DNA from: Gambelia wislizenii
Taxonomy: Eukaryota; Chordata; Lepidosauria; Squamata; Crotaphytidae
Assembly (NCBI GenBank): GCA_030847615.1
Contig: JAUMIR010000001.1
Span: 288,636,187-288,700,186 of the forward strand
Length of the DNA stretch: 64,000 nucleotides
Reading direction: 5' to 3'
Shown: positions 33,713 through 45,297 of the stretch, piece by piece
Position numbering within the stretch: position 1 is the first letter of the stretch
Layout: the number at the start of each line of letters is the position of its first letter
Made by a program: the position numbers and the translations under genes
Notes under the pieces: generated by a model
The model's input: only the letters and a program-made list of their open reading frames with translations
What the model was told of the DNA's origin: nothing
The model's database searches: none

Positions 33713-34010
33713 GACTTTATCAGATGAGGTATATACCGATAAAAAATAATTCATTTAGGATGCAATGATAGCACAAAGGGCAAAATGATCAGACATTCTC
33801 TTTGTTCAGCTGTTCCTGGGACATAGTACTAGCATGGACAAGGCATCACTTTTTTATTGATGGGCAAAGCCGTCAATAAAAAGTGACACCTTATTCACAC
33901 TGATGCTATGCCCCTGGAACGGCTGAACATTGACGTCTTCTGATAATTTCACCCTTTTGTGTATAATTGCATCCTTATGACGTGGTTTTTTTATCATGTC
34001 TGATAAAGTC
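33713..34010. mobile_element. Non-autonomous DNA transposon, group F5
   Basis: Ends GACTTTATCAGATGAG and CATGTCTGATAAAGTC are inverted repeats, flanked by TTACA (33708-33712) and CTACA (34011-34015). The centre has a strong hairpin at about 33847-33886 (CACTTTTTTATTGATGGGCA with its complement GTCAATAAAAAGTG). At 298 bp it is the shortest non-palindromic member and perhaps the best model of the family core. Confidence 0.75.
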
Positions 34011-34742
34011 CTACATCTTCCCAAGGTAGCTTGCTATATAAAATTTAAAATGCTATATCCGTATAACAAATACATAAATTAATTATTTTTAAAGAAATAG
34101 AAATGAACTCATAACAAAAACAGCTTCAAAAGCTTTCAATTACAAGACAAAGAAATCAGACAAAAAGTAATTGAAATCCTCTAACAGCAGTACATATCTC
34201 TCTGTCTTGGAAAGAAATTCTACAGGATAAGTCACTAAGAAGGGCCTGTGCCAGTCTTAATGGCCAATCTTATGTATCTTAATCGTGAACCAGGGAAGGA
34301 GACTCCAATGCTTTGTTTATGGGCAAACCTTTGGAAGTTATTTTTAAAAAGCAATTAGTTATGGTTATTATTCAAAGGTCCCAAAAGTAGTTTGTTACTG
34401 CTATAGTTAATTATTGACAGTAACTCATTACTTTCCAGTTTCTCAGAAGCAATTAAAATAGCTACTTTTACATTGTTCTCTCTCTCTTTTTAAAGCTTCT
34501 AAATGTTATAAACCACTGGGCTGGGGTGCAAAGCACACTCTCCTCACACCCACGTCCCTGCAGCCCATATCAGAACATGAACCAACAAAAACGGAGGCAC
34601 ACGTCAGCACTTGATGTTCTTCCTCCAGAAAAAAGCCCTACAATAATCTAAGTAATTAAATGTTATGGTTACATTGGAAAAGGAATGAACTTCTTTATTC
34701 AGTTATTTATGCATTGCTGGAAAAAGAAATTAACTACAACTA
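34011..34742. other. Spacer with old GTTAC-rich repeat
   Basis: 34327-34540 shares GTCCCAAAAGTAGTTTGTTA and GGCTGGGGTGCAAAGCAC-type words with the repeat around 19105-19800. Otherwise unclassified, with no gene. Confidence 0.3.
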
Positions 34743-34990
34743 CAGTAGGACCTCTGTCTCCACTGATTCATTATCCACTGATTCAGTTATCCACAGAACA
34801 CCAAACAGCACACCTACCATAGAATCTTCCTAGAAAATGTGTTCTCTCTAGCCATTTTCTAGGTCCTCCAAGGCAACCCTATGGTATTTTAAACTGGAAG
34901 TCCTATTATTTTCAATGGTGTTTCCTATTATCCATGGTTTTCGGTATCTACTCCCCCAACTAATCTGCAGTGGATACGGGGGTCCTACTG
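34743..34990 (+). mobile_element. Tigger-like MITE, family T2
   Basis: TA-flanked, 248 bp. Left end CAGTAGGACCTCTGTCTCCA pairs with right end GGATACGGGGGTCCTACTG. It is nearly identical to the copy at 19268, including CAAACAGCACACCTACCATA. Confidence 0.85.
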
Positions 34991-34992
34991 TA

Positions 34993-36187
34993 ACTAGTTT
35001 GGTGGGATCCTTAGAATTCTCTGCTGGAGAACTTTAATAATGTCATTCATCAGAGGAGACTATACTTCTCTAGCAGAAAATGTCATGTGCCTCTCTAATA
35101 GAGAATTCTATGCCTTACACATCTCAGGATTCCATAGGATGTGAGCCCTGGTGATTGAAGTAGAATAGAACTGCTATAACTAAGTTCTGTAGGTACACTC
35201 TTGATCAAAGTCTTCATTCCAGTGAGAATTCTGTAACAGAACCAAGCTCTCTGTGAAAACTGGAAAAATATAGTGTTCTCCCTAAGGAGCTTGAACTTTG
35301 TGCCCCTCTTAAGAGCATCACACAGCTGACATGTACCTTTATGGTTGGAATCTTCACATTCTTTCCAGCCAACTCACTGCCTAGTTTGTCACTCATTTTC
35401 CATTTGGTTATGTGGTTGTTTCCTCCCGTGTGCATCAGTCTTGGTTCTGTTTCATTTGGACAAACCAGCTATATGAATATGGTTTGCTATAGTGTGACTT
35501 TGTGCTTGCTCTGAGATAAAATACAAGAAACAGAACCACCATTGTAATAATACTGAATTGAGCTGATTTGCAGCTTTGACTGTTGAGTGGTTGTTTACAA
35601 GCTGGCCTTAAAAGAGCTGGCATCCATTCTATGCCTATGTTGCAAGTTTCTTTCAGTACCCCTTTTGAAAGCATGCTGATTCGTAGTCAGTCAGCTGAAA
35701 GGACAATAGGCACAGAGATGAACTGAACAACCTCTTGTCAATAAAGATGGTCCCTTCTGTGTAGGTCTACAACAGTAGGATGACACAAGTGAACAGACTT
35801 GTGTGTTTTGAGTGTATGCACTAACAAGACATATCTACTAAAAGTATAAAGCAAATTTTAAAAAGTCACCTGGTATATATAAGAAATAACAACAGTATGA
35901 ATGGATCTGAAACCTTTTTGATTTTCCCATTCTTCCCATTTTGACAATTTTTAAAAAAAATTACCCATAGCTGAAATATTGAAAGGATTTTTTTCCAGAT
36001 TCTATAAGCATTCTGAAGGAAACCAAACTTATGGTAGTAGTTCAACAACAGATATTCAAGGTTTTATGCTCTTTGGGAGTGTAGACTGTGCTCTGGGATT
36101 CCCCCTCCCAAATGCTACTATTCGGAAGGGATTCCAGTGGTTCAGACAAATCCCTTCTCATGCAGACTGCTTGAGGATGGGGGAAGA
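34993..36187. other. No recognised gene or element
   Basis: Frames are short and no repeat is recognised. Confidence 0.35.
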
Positions 36188-36370
36188 GATAGCTGGTGGG
36201 TTCCATGTGAGTGGAGCAATGAATCCACCCCACATTTTAGCCCAACTTTAAATGACCTATCCAAAGTGCTGAACACTGCTCCCCAAATTGGTTTGGCACC
36301 TTGGACAATTCCTTTAATTGGGCAGAGGTTTCACTGCCCCACTGACATGGAACCCACCAACCACCATGAG
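36188..36370. repeat. Inverted repeat, MITE-like
   Basis: GGTGGGTTCCATGTGAGTGG (about 36196) is complementary to CCCACTGACATGGAACCCAC (about 36338), with about 110 bases between. Likely part of an old foldback element extending on both sides (about 35990-36420). Ends not found. Confidence 0.5.
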
Positions 36371-36776
36371 TGGGCCAGTCTACAATGAAGGCAAAGTGAT
36401 GTCCAAACCTGCTGCTTCCTTCTGCCACTAGTTTCTTGGGTTTCTTGTTCTGTATAATTCCCATTCTTAGCTCATGTACTATGAACTGGAGTGAGACAAG
36501 GAGATCCAATACAGTCATATAAAGTGAAATGAAGAATACACCTGACAATTCAAGGCAAACTAAATGAGGAAAGATGTGCAGGAAGACATTTTTTACTGAA
36601 AACCCTTAGGTTTAGATATAATGCAATATCATTGTTCAAAGAAGTCATTCTGAAGGACAATTTAGCCATGAAGTTGGCCATCCAGTGGTATAGAAGAGGA
36701 ATGAGAGGAAAAGGAAGCTGAGGAAACTACATGGTCAGTGATTCTAGCACATGCTCTAGGATAGAAATGTTTAGGA

Positions 36777-36905
36777 CAGTGTTTCTCAAACTTTGATACT
36801 TTTTGACTTCAGCTCCCAGGAGCCCAAGCCAGCACAGCTGATGATCAGGAATTCTGGGAGCTAAAATACAAAATGTCTTGAGGGCCAAAGGTTTGAGAAC
36901 CACTG
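36777..36905. mobile_element. hAT-Charlie-like MITE
   Basis: The ends CAGTGTTTCTCAAACTTTG and AAAGGTTTGAGAACCACTG match the well-known Charlie-type CAGTGGTTCTCAAAC terminus. Internal arms CAGCTCCCAGGAGCCC and TTCTGGGAGCTAAAA pair. The flanks GTTTAGGA and TTCTAAGA agree at five of eight positions. Confidence 0.75.
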
Positions 36906-36924
36906 TTCTAAGAAAGAGGTAGAG

Positions 36925-37000
36925 AACATTTGTCCCACTGGATATTCCGGCTTAACATTCCCACAGCCTATTATCATTGGCCATGCTGGATGGGGCTGAT
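36925..37000. mobile_element. Palindromic hAT-like MITE fragment
   Basis: ATTATCATTGGCCATGCTGG with ATGGGGCTGATG is the central piece of the ACTACAACTCCCATCA-type palindromic family seen at 9115 and 54502. Confidence 0.45.
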
Positions 37001-37014
37001 GAGACAAAGGGCCG

Positions 37015-37630
37015 GTTTACACAGCAGATTTATTGCGGCAACTTGCGGTTTAATTATTTTCCGCAGCTGTGCCAGTCAGGGTTTTTTTTTCTAATTATGT
37101 CGCTTTGAAGTTCAGACTTGAATAAGTGTGGGGGGTGTGGCTCTGTGTGGCTCTGTAAATCTGTCTGTAAATGAACTCACTCCATAAAGCAGAGGGAGAG
37201 CATGCTGTGGATTGGATCGCAAGTTTTTCCAGCTGCTCTCTCTCTCTCTCTCTCTCTATTTCCCCCTCCCTCCCTCCCCCAAGCAGAGAGAGAGAGAGGG
37301 GAAATAGCAGTTCAGCTTGCTACAGCCCTTTGTGAAATGGTTTCTCTCCCTCCCCCGTGCACAGTAAAAAAGTGACGAACCAGCTTTTACATACTTTCAA
37401 AACAGCAGAGAAAGTTGTTGGGAATCCTTTTTTTTTTTTTTTTTTTTTGCAAACTGGCTCGCAAAATAGCAGACAGGATTTTTGCAAGTTTCTTCTCTAA
37501 TGGCTACTGTCTTTGCCTCCTCCCTGCCCCTCTTTTAAGCCCACCCCTGCATCATCAACCAATCACAGTGCAGCTGTGCTTTAACCCTTAGCGGAGTGCT
37601 AGTTTACATTGCCAATAAAGCACTACATTG
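37015..37630. repeat. Foldback region with (CT)n
   Basis: A (CT)n run (37238-37258) followed by TATTTCCCC is matched by the inverted GAGAGAGAGAGAGGGGAAAT at about 37286-37306. Outer words GCAGATTTATTGCGGCAA and its partial complement near 37615 hint at terminal repeats. A T-run of 20 or more lies at 37428-37449. Possibly a 600-bp MITE; the ends are uncertain. Confidence 0.35.
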
Positions 37631-38453
37631 CAAATATTCTAGTTTTCTGCACTTTATGTGTTTTATTATTGCTTGGTCTTTATATATGCTCTTAAAACTT
37701 CTTTGATAGCCACCCTTTCAGTCCAGGGAATTCTTAACATCCTGTGATAAATACACATTTCAAATGTTTCTGTCTTTTTTTATGGTAAAAGTCCATAATG
37801 CCATGATGTAGAATCAAGAATATATAGCATTGTGCAATGCACATTTTCAAAGCTAATTTTAATTTTTTTATTGCACTTTGCATTTTTCATCTTGAAAAAA
37901 AATTAATCTGGGCCATCCATCTGAAGTCTAATTCTTATTGTGTGATTATCATCCAAGTTGTCATTCAGCTAAATTCCAAAGTATTTGAATTTGTCAACAA
38001 AGCTCATATCTTCAACTGGGATCTTTAAAAGTGTTCCTGAGTTCCTTAATTTTTAGTAATTACCACAAATGTAGTTTTCTTGTCAAGTAATCTTTGTCAA
38101 CCATTGAAGTTAATAGTCTGCAATACTGTATTGTCTAAATGTGTTATTAGACATCTCTCGATTAACAATGAGATTGTCATTTGAATCAGTAAGTGCTTCT
38201 TATGTTCTTAAGAGTACCAATTAAAAAGTAATGGTGAACGTAAGCATCATCATCATGTTCTTCATATTTCTACATCCATACATTATTTGAACTTCAACTT
38301 TCATGGTAGCTTTTTCTTGTTAGTAAAGGTTGCAATACACTTGTCTTGATTTCCTCAGTGCTTGGGAACCCTGTTGAAAGGGGATTCTGGGAGTCTTCAT
38401 CCAAAAAGTAATGTTTCCAGACTTTGGGTTTCTTTAGTAAATGTCCAGAGGTT
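37631..38453. other. No recognised gene or element
   Basis: AT-rich, unclassified spacer. Confidence 0.35.
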
Positions 38454-39375
38454 CTTTGGCAGACAATTCTTTTTTTAAAAAAAATGTTTAATTACATATA
38501 CATTTTTCTACATATCTAAAATACACATATGACACATATAACAATTACTACAAAAAAGAGAAACCAAGCATACATAAAAAAGAAAAACAACAACAACAAA
38601 AAAAGAAAAAGTACTATAAAAACTACAATCTAACTACTACTATGACTGCCTATCCCCAGCTGGCAACTTTTCTAAGCAAAAATCTACAATACTTAGAATC
38701 ATAGAATCATAGAGTTGGAGAGACCACAGGGGCTACCTAGTCCAACCCCCTGCCATGCAGGAATACCCAATCAAAGCATTCCTGACAGATGGCAATCCAT
38801 CCTCTGTCTAAAAACCTCCAAAGGAGGAGACTCCACCACACTCTGAGGTAGTGTATTCCACTGCCAAAGAGTTCTTATAGTCAGGACGTTCTTCCTAATG
38901 TTTAGGTGAAATCTCTTAGTTTGAGTCCATTGTTCTATGTTCTTAATTGTTAAAGAAAGAGAAATAAACCCCCTATACTTTTGCTGCTTAAAGACTGTTT
39001 TTTAATTAGCTTTTTATATTTTTAACTTTCTAAGCCAATAACAAAAATTGATCCCCAATGCACTAGTATACTTATATAAACATTTCCCAGTCTTTCATAA
39101 AAGTCTTTAAAGATTTTTTTTTATCAACATTGTTAGTTTAGCCATCTCTAAAAGTTCATATGTCTTTATTAACCAATCTTCCAAAGTCGGTAAATCCATT
39201 TTCCCCATCTCTACGCATATAAGAGTCTGGCAGTTGTTATCATATACTGAAGTATTCTTCCACGTTTCTTTTCTAGTTGTTAATCCATAATCCCTAATAA
39301 GTAGAATTTAGGCTTCTTCTGAAATGTAATTTTCAAAATATCTTCTAATGTTAGATGACTTTGGCAGACAATTCT
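38454..39375 (-). mobile_element. 5'-truncated L1 with perfect 17-bp TSD
   Basis: The perfect direct repeats CTTTGGCAGACAATTCT at 38454-38470 and 39359-39375 bracket the insert. On the minus strand the right part encodes the end of an L1-type ORF2, for example MDLPTLEDWLIKTYELLEMA, comparable with PEITDWLSKLIDMIELDSLT in the L1 at 62034. The left part is an A-rich-ended 3' UTR that terminates at TTTTTTAAAAAAAATG next to the duplication. Stops disrupt the frame. A CR1 copy (38694-38946) is inserted in the 3' UTR. Confidence 0.85.
38694..38946 (-). mobile_element. CR1 LINE 3' end nested in L1
   Basis: Starts with AGAATCATAGAATCATAGAG, which is two copies of the 8-bp CR1 end repeat, then GTCCAACCCCCTGCCATGCA and AAAGGAGGAGACTCCACCAC. 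Minus orientation, 5'-truncated, about 250 bp. Confidence 0.85.
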
Positions 39376-40295
39376 ATGTAGAAAGGTTCCTTGAAACTAG
39401 GACCAAGCACAGGAGGTAGGCAGACTGCTCTATGGGTTGTGCCTTGACCTTGGAAGAGCGTTATATTTCACTTCCACAAGTGCTTTCCAAATCAACTGTA
39501 CAAGGCCTAATTAGTCTAGCTCTGCAGTCTTGGCCCCCTGATTATTAGCTCTTAAGGGCAGGAAGCATGTTTTATGTTTGTAAGCTATAAGTTGTGCCTA
39601 GCAGCATAAGAAATGTCCATTAGGACAACCATATATTTTAGACAGCCCAACACTGTCTGAAATATAGCTCTATTGGATTCAACCTGAATAAACAGTTTCA
39701 AATAAATTCAGTTAATTGGTGTAGACTTAAGTGTGCAAAGAGCCTACCTCATGAAGCTGTGTAACAATAACTTGTTCCAGAATTGCTGTTATATAATTAC
39801 CTTCAGTCAATGAATAAAGAAGAGAGGAAGCTGGAAAAAAAACCTATTATGTCTGACTAAACTAATTAACTGCTATCTAAATGTTCACACCTTGTTCTCA
39901 TGGACGTTCTTATTTCCCACAAATACAAAACATGGTGAAGAAAAAAAATAGCAATTTAGAGAGAGAATCTCATTTTTGATGGGTAACTAGACAAATGCTG
40001 TATTTTTGGCAAATAATGTCACCTTAAGAATGATTCCATTATTTCCAAAGCTTGTAAAAGTTATGTTGGGGACTGTAAAGTTACTTTTTAGCAAAAAATT
40101 CTAAGAATGTCCCAGCTAGCATGTAACTTTCACAGGCTCTGATGACAACAGAGAGTAAGACCATGTAGGATGGCACACATGGAATATTTTTGGTTTTGGT
40201 GTGTGTATGTGTTAGTAAGTATCCACAAAATACATTACATTGATTTTGCTTTATAGTTGATTTCATATTTCATATAGAAAAGTGAAGCATAAATA
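39376..40295. other. No recognised gene or element
   Basis: Spacer without a named repeat. A short (GT)n stretch lies near 40199-40212. Confidence 0.35.
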
Positions 40296-40306
40296 TATAC
40301 AGAAAT

Positions 40307-41497
40307 ACTCTCTCTGTCTTTTCTTCGCAAATGAAGATTCAGAAAGGACTCATCCCGCGCTTTCTGCAAGTGCACTGATGGCTAAAAAGACCAATCTGAG
40401 ATAAACAAATCCGGTTGCAGAAAGCACAGCAGAAGGTTTCCTTGGGTGATGTTTCCGGGTTGGGATTCTTTCTGCATTGTTGTTTCTCTTCAAGACTTGT
40501 TTGGCATGAGTTTTCAAATAAGGCTGCAGCATTGTGGATAGTGCGTCTCCATGCCTCCCGATGTGAGGCCAGGGTGGACCACTGTTGGTGATCAATTTGG
40601 CCAAGCCTGAGATATTGTTTCAGGGAGTCCTTGTATCACTTTTTTGGAGCGCCCCTCTAACGCTGACCTGTGGTGAGTTCACCGTAGAGTACTATTTTTG
40701 GGAGGTGATGGTCCTCCATCATAGAAACGTGCCCTGCCCAGCGCAGCTGAGTTCTCAATATCATGGCCTCAATGCTGGTGATCCCTGCTTGCTCAAGGAC
40801 AGCAATATTTGTCACATAGTCAGTCCAGTGTATATTTAGGATTGTCCATATACAGCGCTGATGAAAGCGTTTGAGGAGTCGTAAGTGGTGGCAATAGGTG
40901 GCCCATGTTTCAGACCCGTAAAGGAGAATAGACAGTACAATGGCTCTATACACACTGATTTTTGTGCTTCGCCTCAGGTGTTTGTTACTCCAGACTCTTT
41001 TGTAAAGTCTTCCAAATGCGCTATATGCCTTGCTAATCTGTGATCGATCTCTTTGTCAATCTTGGCATCTGAGGAGATGATGCTTCCCAGGTAGGTGAAC
41101 TGCTGAACGGACTTAAGCACAGATTTGCTGACGGCAACATGGGGATGATGGTGTTCATCCTGTGGTGTAGGCTGGTAAAGAACTTCCATTTTCATAAGGT
41201 TGACTTCCAGCCCAAACAGCTCTGCAGCTGTTGCAACGCAGGATGTTAGGCGCTGCAGAGCTGCTTCTGTGTGGGCAACAAGGACATCATCAGCGAAGAG
41301 CAGTTCACAGACTAGATAGTTTAGAGTCTTAGTGCGAGCCCTCAGATGGCTTACGTTAACAATACGGTAACATATATAGATGCCGTCTTCTTCTTCGAGC
41401 TCTGCTGTAGCCCTTTGGAGCATCATGCTGAAGAAGATTGTAAATAAAGTTGGAGCAAGAACACAACCTTGCTTCACTCCATTAGTTATTAGAAATT
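40307..41497 (-). pseudogene. RTE/Jockey-type LINE, RT half with 11-bp TSD
   Basis: The direct repeat TATACAGAAAT flanks it exactly (40296-40306 and 41498-41508), so both ends are known. The minus-strand frame 40974-41735 enters the element with TNGVKQGCVLAPTLFTIFFS and contains LLFADDVLVAHTEAALQRLT. The catalytic F-A-D-D box is therefore intact, followed by YLGSIISSDAKIDKEIDHRL. A frameshift separates it from the downstream frames (LLYGSETWATYCHHLRLLKR and LRWAGHVSMMEDH). The copy is 5'-truncated within RT and lacks the endonuclease, so it cannot move by itself. Confidence 0.9.
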
Positions 41498-41756
41498 TAT
41501 ACAGAAATAAATTATGAGCTAAAAACAGCTCTGCTGGATTTAGACCAAAGGGCCATCCAGTGCCCTGCTTTCTATGGTGATTGTTGAAATATTGGACACC
41601 TATAAGCATATGGATCATTGAAATATGGGAAGCCCATAAGCATGAAGGCAATATTCCCCTCAGCTTGTTGTTTACCAGAAACTGGTACTGTGTGACATAA
41701 TGTCTCTGAATTTTGATTTTCCATATGGATTCCATGGCTAGGACCTATTGATCTAG

Positions 41757-42110
41757 ACTAGGTGTGGGCAACTGTGTGGGAGATGGTGGCCAGTTTGCAC
41801 CTTGTGCACCACTGGTGGGCTGCACTGATGTGTTGCTGGCAAACCAGAAGTGATATGATGTCACTTCTCATTTATTTTTGAGCTGATTTTTAGGTATTTT
41901 CAAGGACTTGGGGGCTACACAAGCAAACTGCCACATTTTCAGATTGTTTAAGGCTGTCTTGAGCATTTTTTTAATTAAAAATGCCTGCAATTAATCAGAA
42001 CTTTTTTAAAAAAAACGGGGAGTGGGAGTGTCCTAATCCATTGCTAGGTAGCATGTGGATCCCAGGCTTTGTGCACCTCCTGATTTTTTTTTTTTTTTTT
42101 TTTTTTTAGA
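41757..42110. mobile_element. Dispersed repeat with GTGGGCAA-type end and poly-T
   Basis: Begins GGTGTGGGCAACTGTGTGGG and contains GGTGGGCTGCACTGATGT and GATATGATGTCACTTCTC, words related to those at 15073-15425 and 47576-47745. A T-run of about 23 lies at 42086-42108. Boundaries uncertain. Confidence 0.4.
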
Positions 42111-44656
42111 CTTCTGCTCCTTCTGTTTGCCACCACCCTGAGAAACACACTGTCATGTCACTTGCTGCTATAGACAAAATAAGTGTGCCTCTGAAAGTTG
42201 TCACTGGCAGGAAAAGAAAAAAGAATAAGCTGTTCCCTCTTTTACTTCCCTTTTGGAAGGGAAGGAGATCATCTGCATTGCCTGTCTTCAGGGCTCTGTG
42301 GTGTTGTATCTTGCTGCACAACAGAGAGCTGGCACAGTTGTCACCAAATTTCAGGGGCAAATGCACCTGTGACAGAGCAGCAACTTCCCACCATGGGTGG
42401 AAGTTACCTGCCTGCAATCTAGATCTGTTCTCCTCTCTGAATTTATCTAATCCCATCAAGGACTGTGTTTATTACTACATCCTGTGGTAGGAGCTTCCAT
42501 AAATTAGTTGCGTTTTGCTTGGAGAACTTCTTTCTTCTTTGAGAAGAATGGCTTTAATCAGTCTTCTGCAGCTCAGTTTCATGAGCTGAAGGTTTTTGTC
42601 AGAAGGCAGGAACTTTTTTTCCCCCAATCCATTTTCCCCAGCTCATCACAATTTTGTAAACTTCAAAAATTGCTCCACCCTAAAATCTACGTACCTGTTC
42701 ACCTGGCTTCAGGATGGTCCAATGACTGATGGTGTATTCCATTATGTTTGTTATTGCCCTTTCTTCCTACACACCCCAAACTAATTCTGTCACTGGGTGA
42801 ATTGGTCTACCCACTCATGCCTGCCCCACCAAAGGATCTGAACTGAGTCATAAACGTTTTGACTATGCCATGTGTGAATCTGACATTAACCTCTCCCAGC
42901 AGTTTGTACTAGTGAGAGTGGGTTGTGACAGTGCTGACTGCCCAGAAACAGAACATCTGTGCTGATATATGCAAGCATGTGCTGTGCTATGCATCTGAGG
43001 TGAATTTTGTGGGACAATGCGCAAGATTCACATCTAGCAGATAGCAGTGTAAACAGAGTTTCACATGAGTAGTTGTTGTGCTCTGCTTTCTTTTCAGATC
43101 GGATGAATCTCTTGCTGTTGTGCATGCAGTAGTGCAATAAAGTACAAAGAATAGCTCATGAATATGCATTGCACAATTTCATTGTGTGATAGGCTTCAGC
43201 TGTGTGCATTGACCATTTATCCACATACATTGCACTACACTGAATTTGCCATGCAAGCTAATGCAAGCTTAATGTAACTCTGTCAGTGGATATGATATAA
43301 AATATAAAATATAAAATATAACACTACACTGAAGCAACATAGGATATCACCCCTGGCATTCTAAAATTCTCTTGTTCTAATAATGATATTGCCTTTATTT
43401 TTCATGGCTTCGAATACTAGATAGATTTTTTTTAAAAAATTCAGTGCTGATTTTCAGTTTATGAATTAGCTATACACAATTGTCCATATACAGTTGTTCT
43501 TCATACACTTTCTGCACAACCACAGCAATGTACAGATTAGGGGTGGAATGATTATTTGGAAATATTAAAACATGGTTTTAAAGATGGGTTTTCCGAAACT
43601 CAAGAAACCCTAACAATGAGAATCATGGACTGATAGGAATCTTCACAGATCAGGACATATTCTGTGCAAAATTCAAATGTATGTATGCGGTTTTTTTAAA
43701 CAACAACAACACAACAGTCTCTGCACAGGAAATAACAGCTTCTGCATAACCTTTTCCTGCACAGAAAATTCTGTTTTCAAGGCAAAACAACCATATGTGA
43801 ATTTTCCACAGAATAAACTCCGAGCTGCAGATAGTCTTTGAAAACCATGCATATTTTGAAGACTTTCTTGCAATGTGAATAAAATTGCTAAAATTACTTG
43901 CTGCTTACTTCAAGAATGAAATCAACAAAGAATTACATCCCTACTAGGGATAGCATCACCAGACTTGCTGACTTTAAGCATGCTGAGAGCTGGAGTCTCT
44001 TTTTACAAGCGCACCATACCAGGTAGACTTGCCAGTGGGCTAATCTAAGCATGCCAGATTTATACACAAGCTAAATAAGCTACAGTTTAAGGCAGTAAAT
44101 CATGCAGCTTTCTGAATGTTGTTTCAGCTGCAGTTTTCATCAGCAGTATCCAACATACTTGATAGCAGGGAATGCTAAGGAGTTGCAGGTCAACAATATC
44201 TGGAAGGCTGCATAATTCCTAACCCTGTTTTGGGGTCTCAGATTGTGAGTGGCTTCTAAATACACTATTCATACCAAGTTTCAAGTTTTGTATAAAAACA
44301 AAGACAGACTCTAACATAAACACAGGTTATTGCAATATACGGTATATGTTTTAGCTAGAAATGTTATCTTTATTTGCATCCTCACATATGTACTGCCATA
44401 TATACAAATATAAAACTTAATTATTTCTATTTTCATTTTAGTTTCTGTTAAAATAATACACATTTTCTCAATAATCATATGGGGCCTCCTAAACTTGACA
44501 GAGGTTAGGCCTTAACACATCTTAATCTGGCCTTAAAAATGGACCCTAACACATGATGGTATTACTTACACACAGAACCTGGAAATAATTGGTTAGAAGT
44601 TTAATTGCAATTAATTCCTTTTTGCAATAACTAAAGCATAGCTAAATTACATTACA
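42111..44656. other. Mostly unclassified spacer
   Basis: No gene. A (TAAAATA)n run lies at about 43293-43320. A fragment of a palindromic hAT-like MITE (AATATCTGGAAGGCTGCATA) lies near 44190-44212. The remainder shows nothing I can name. Confidence 0.35.
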
Positions 44657-45297
44657 AACTTTATCACATGAGGCTGGTATTTTGCAACTACAGCAAGATA
44701 TTAGCATATTTGGTCAGTACTTATCACACAACATCATGTGAAGCTGTTGCTGTGTTGCACTTTGTTTGTTTCTGTAGCACATCTTTTCATTGATGGGGGA
44801 AACCTGACAATGGCTCCCAGTATTGCTGGTATTCCATTAGCCCCCCTGGTGTGATAGATCCCTTCTGCTGCACTAACAATATGACAGCAGTCACATGGCA
44901 TAAGGGAGCATGATTCGCCGTCATCCTCCCTCCTCCTCGCTATTCCCAAGCGACCAAGGTTGTTTTTACTCTGTACCTTTCATTTATTTTTTATTTTTTT
45001 GCTGTGATTGCATAATTATGGTGAAACAACAAAATATTTTTTAATCATTTTTCTCATAATTATGGAATTGTGGAAAAAATAAAAATATAAAGAAGAAAGA
45101 CACACATGAACTGAGTAGGACATACAATGGGGTTACGGAGCCAATGTGGAAGGGACCATGGATTGCCAAAGCAACATACTCAAAACACACTCGTGCAATT
45201 GCAGAGAAGTGTGATAATGAACATTTTCAAACTGGTATGTTCCTGTTTGCTTCACTAATGCAACTGCTGCAAGGAAACAGGCTGGTGGGATAAAGCC
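44657..45297. mobile_element. Non-autonomous DNA transposon, group F5
   Basis: The ends AACTTTATCACATGAG and CTGGTGGGATAAAGCC are degraded inverted repeats, flanked by TTACA (44652-44656) and CTACA (45298-45302). The internal CATTGATGGGGGAAACCTGA at 44788-44813 is a decayed form of the hairpin found in the other members. 641 bp, non-coding, apparently the oldest of the group. Confidence 0.6.
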
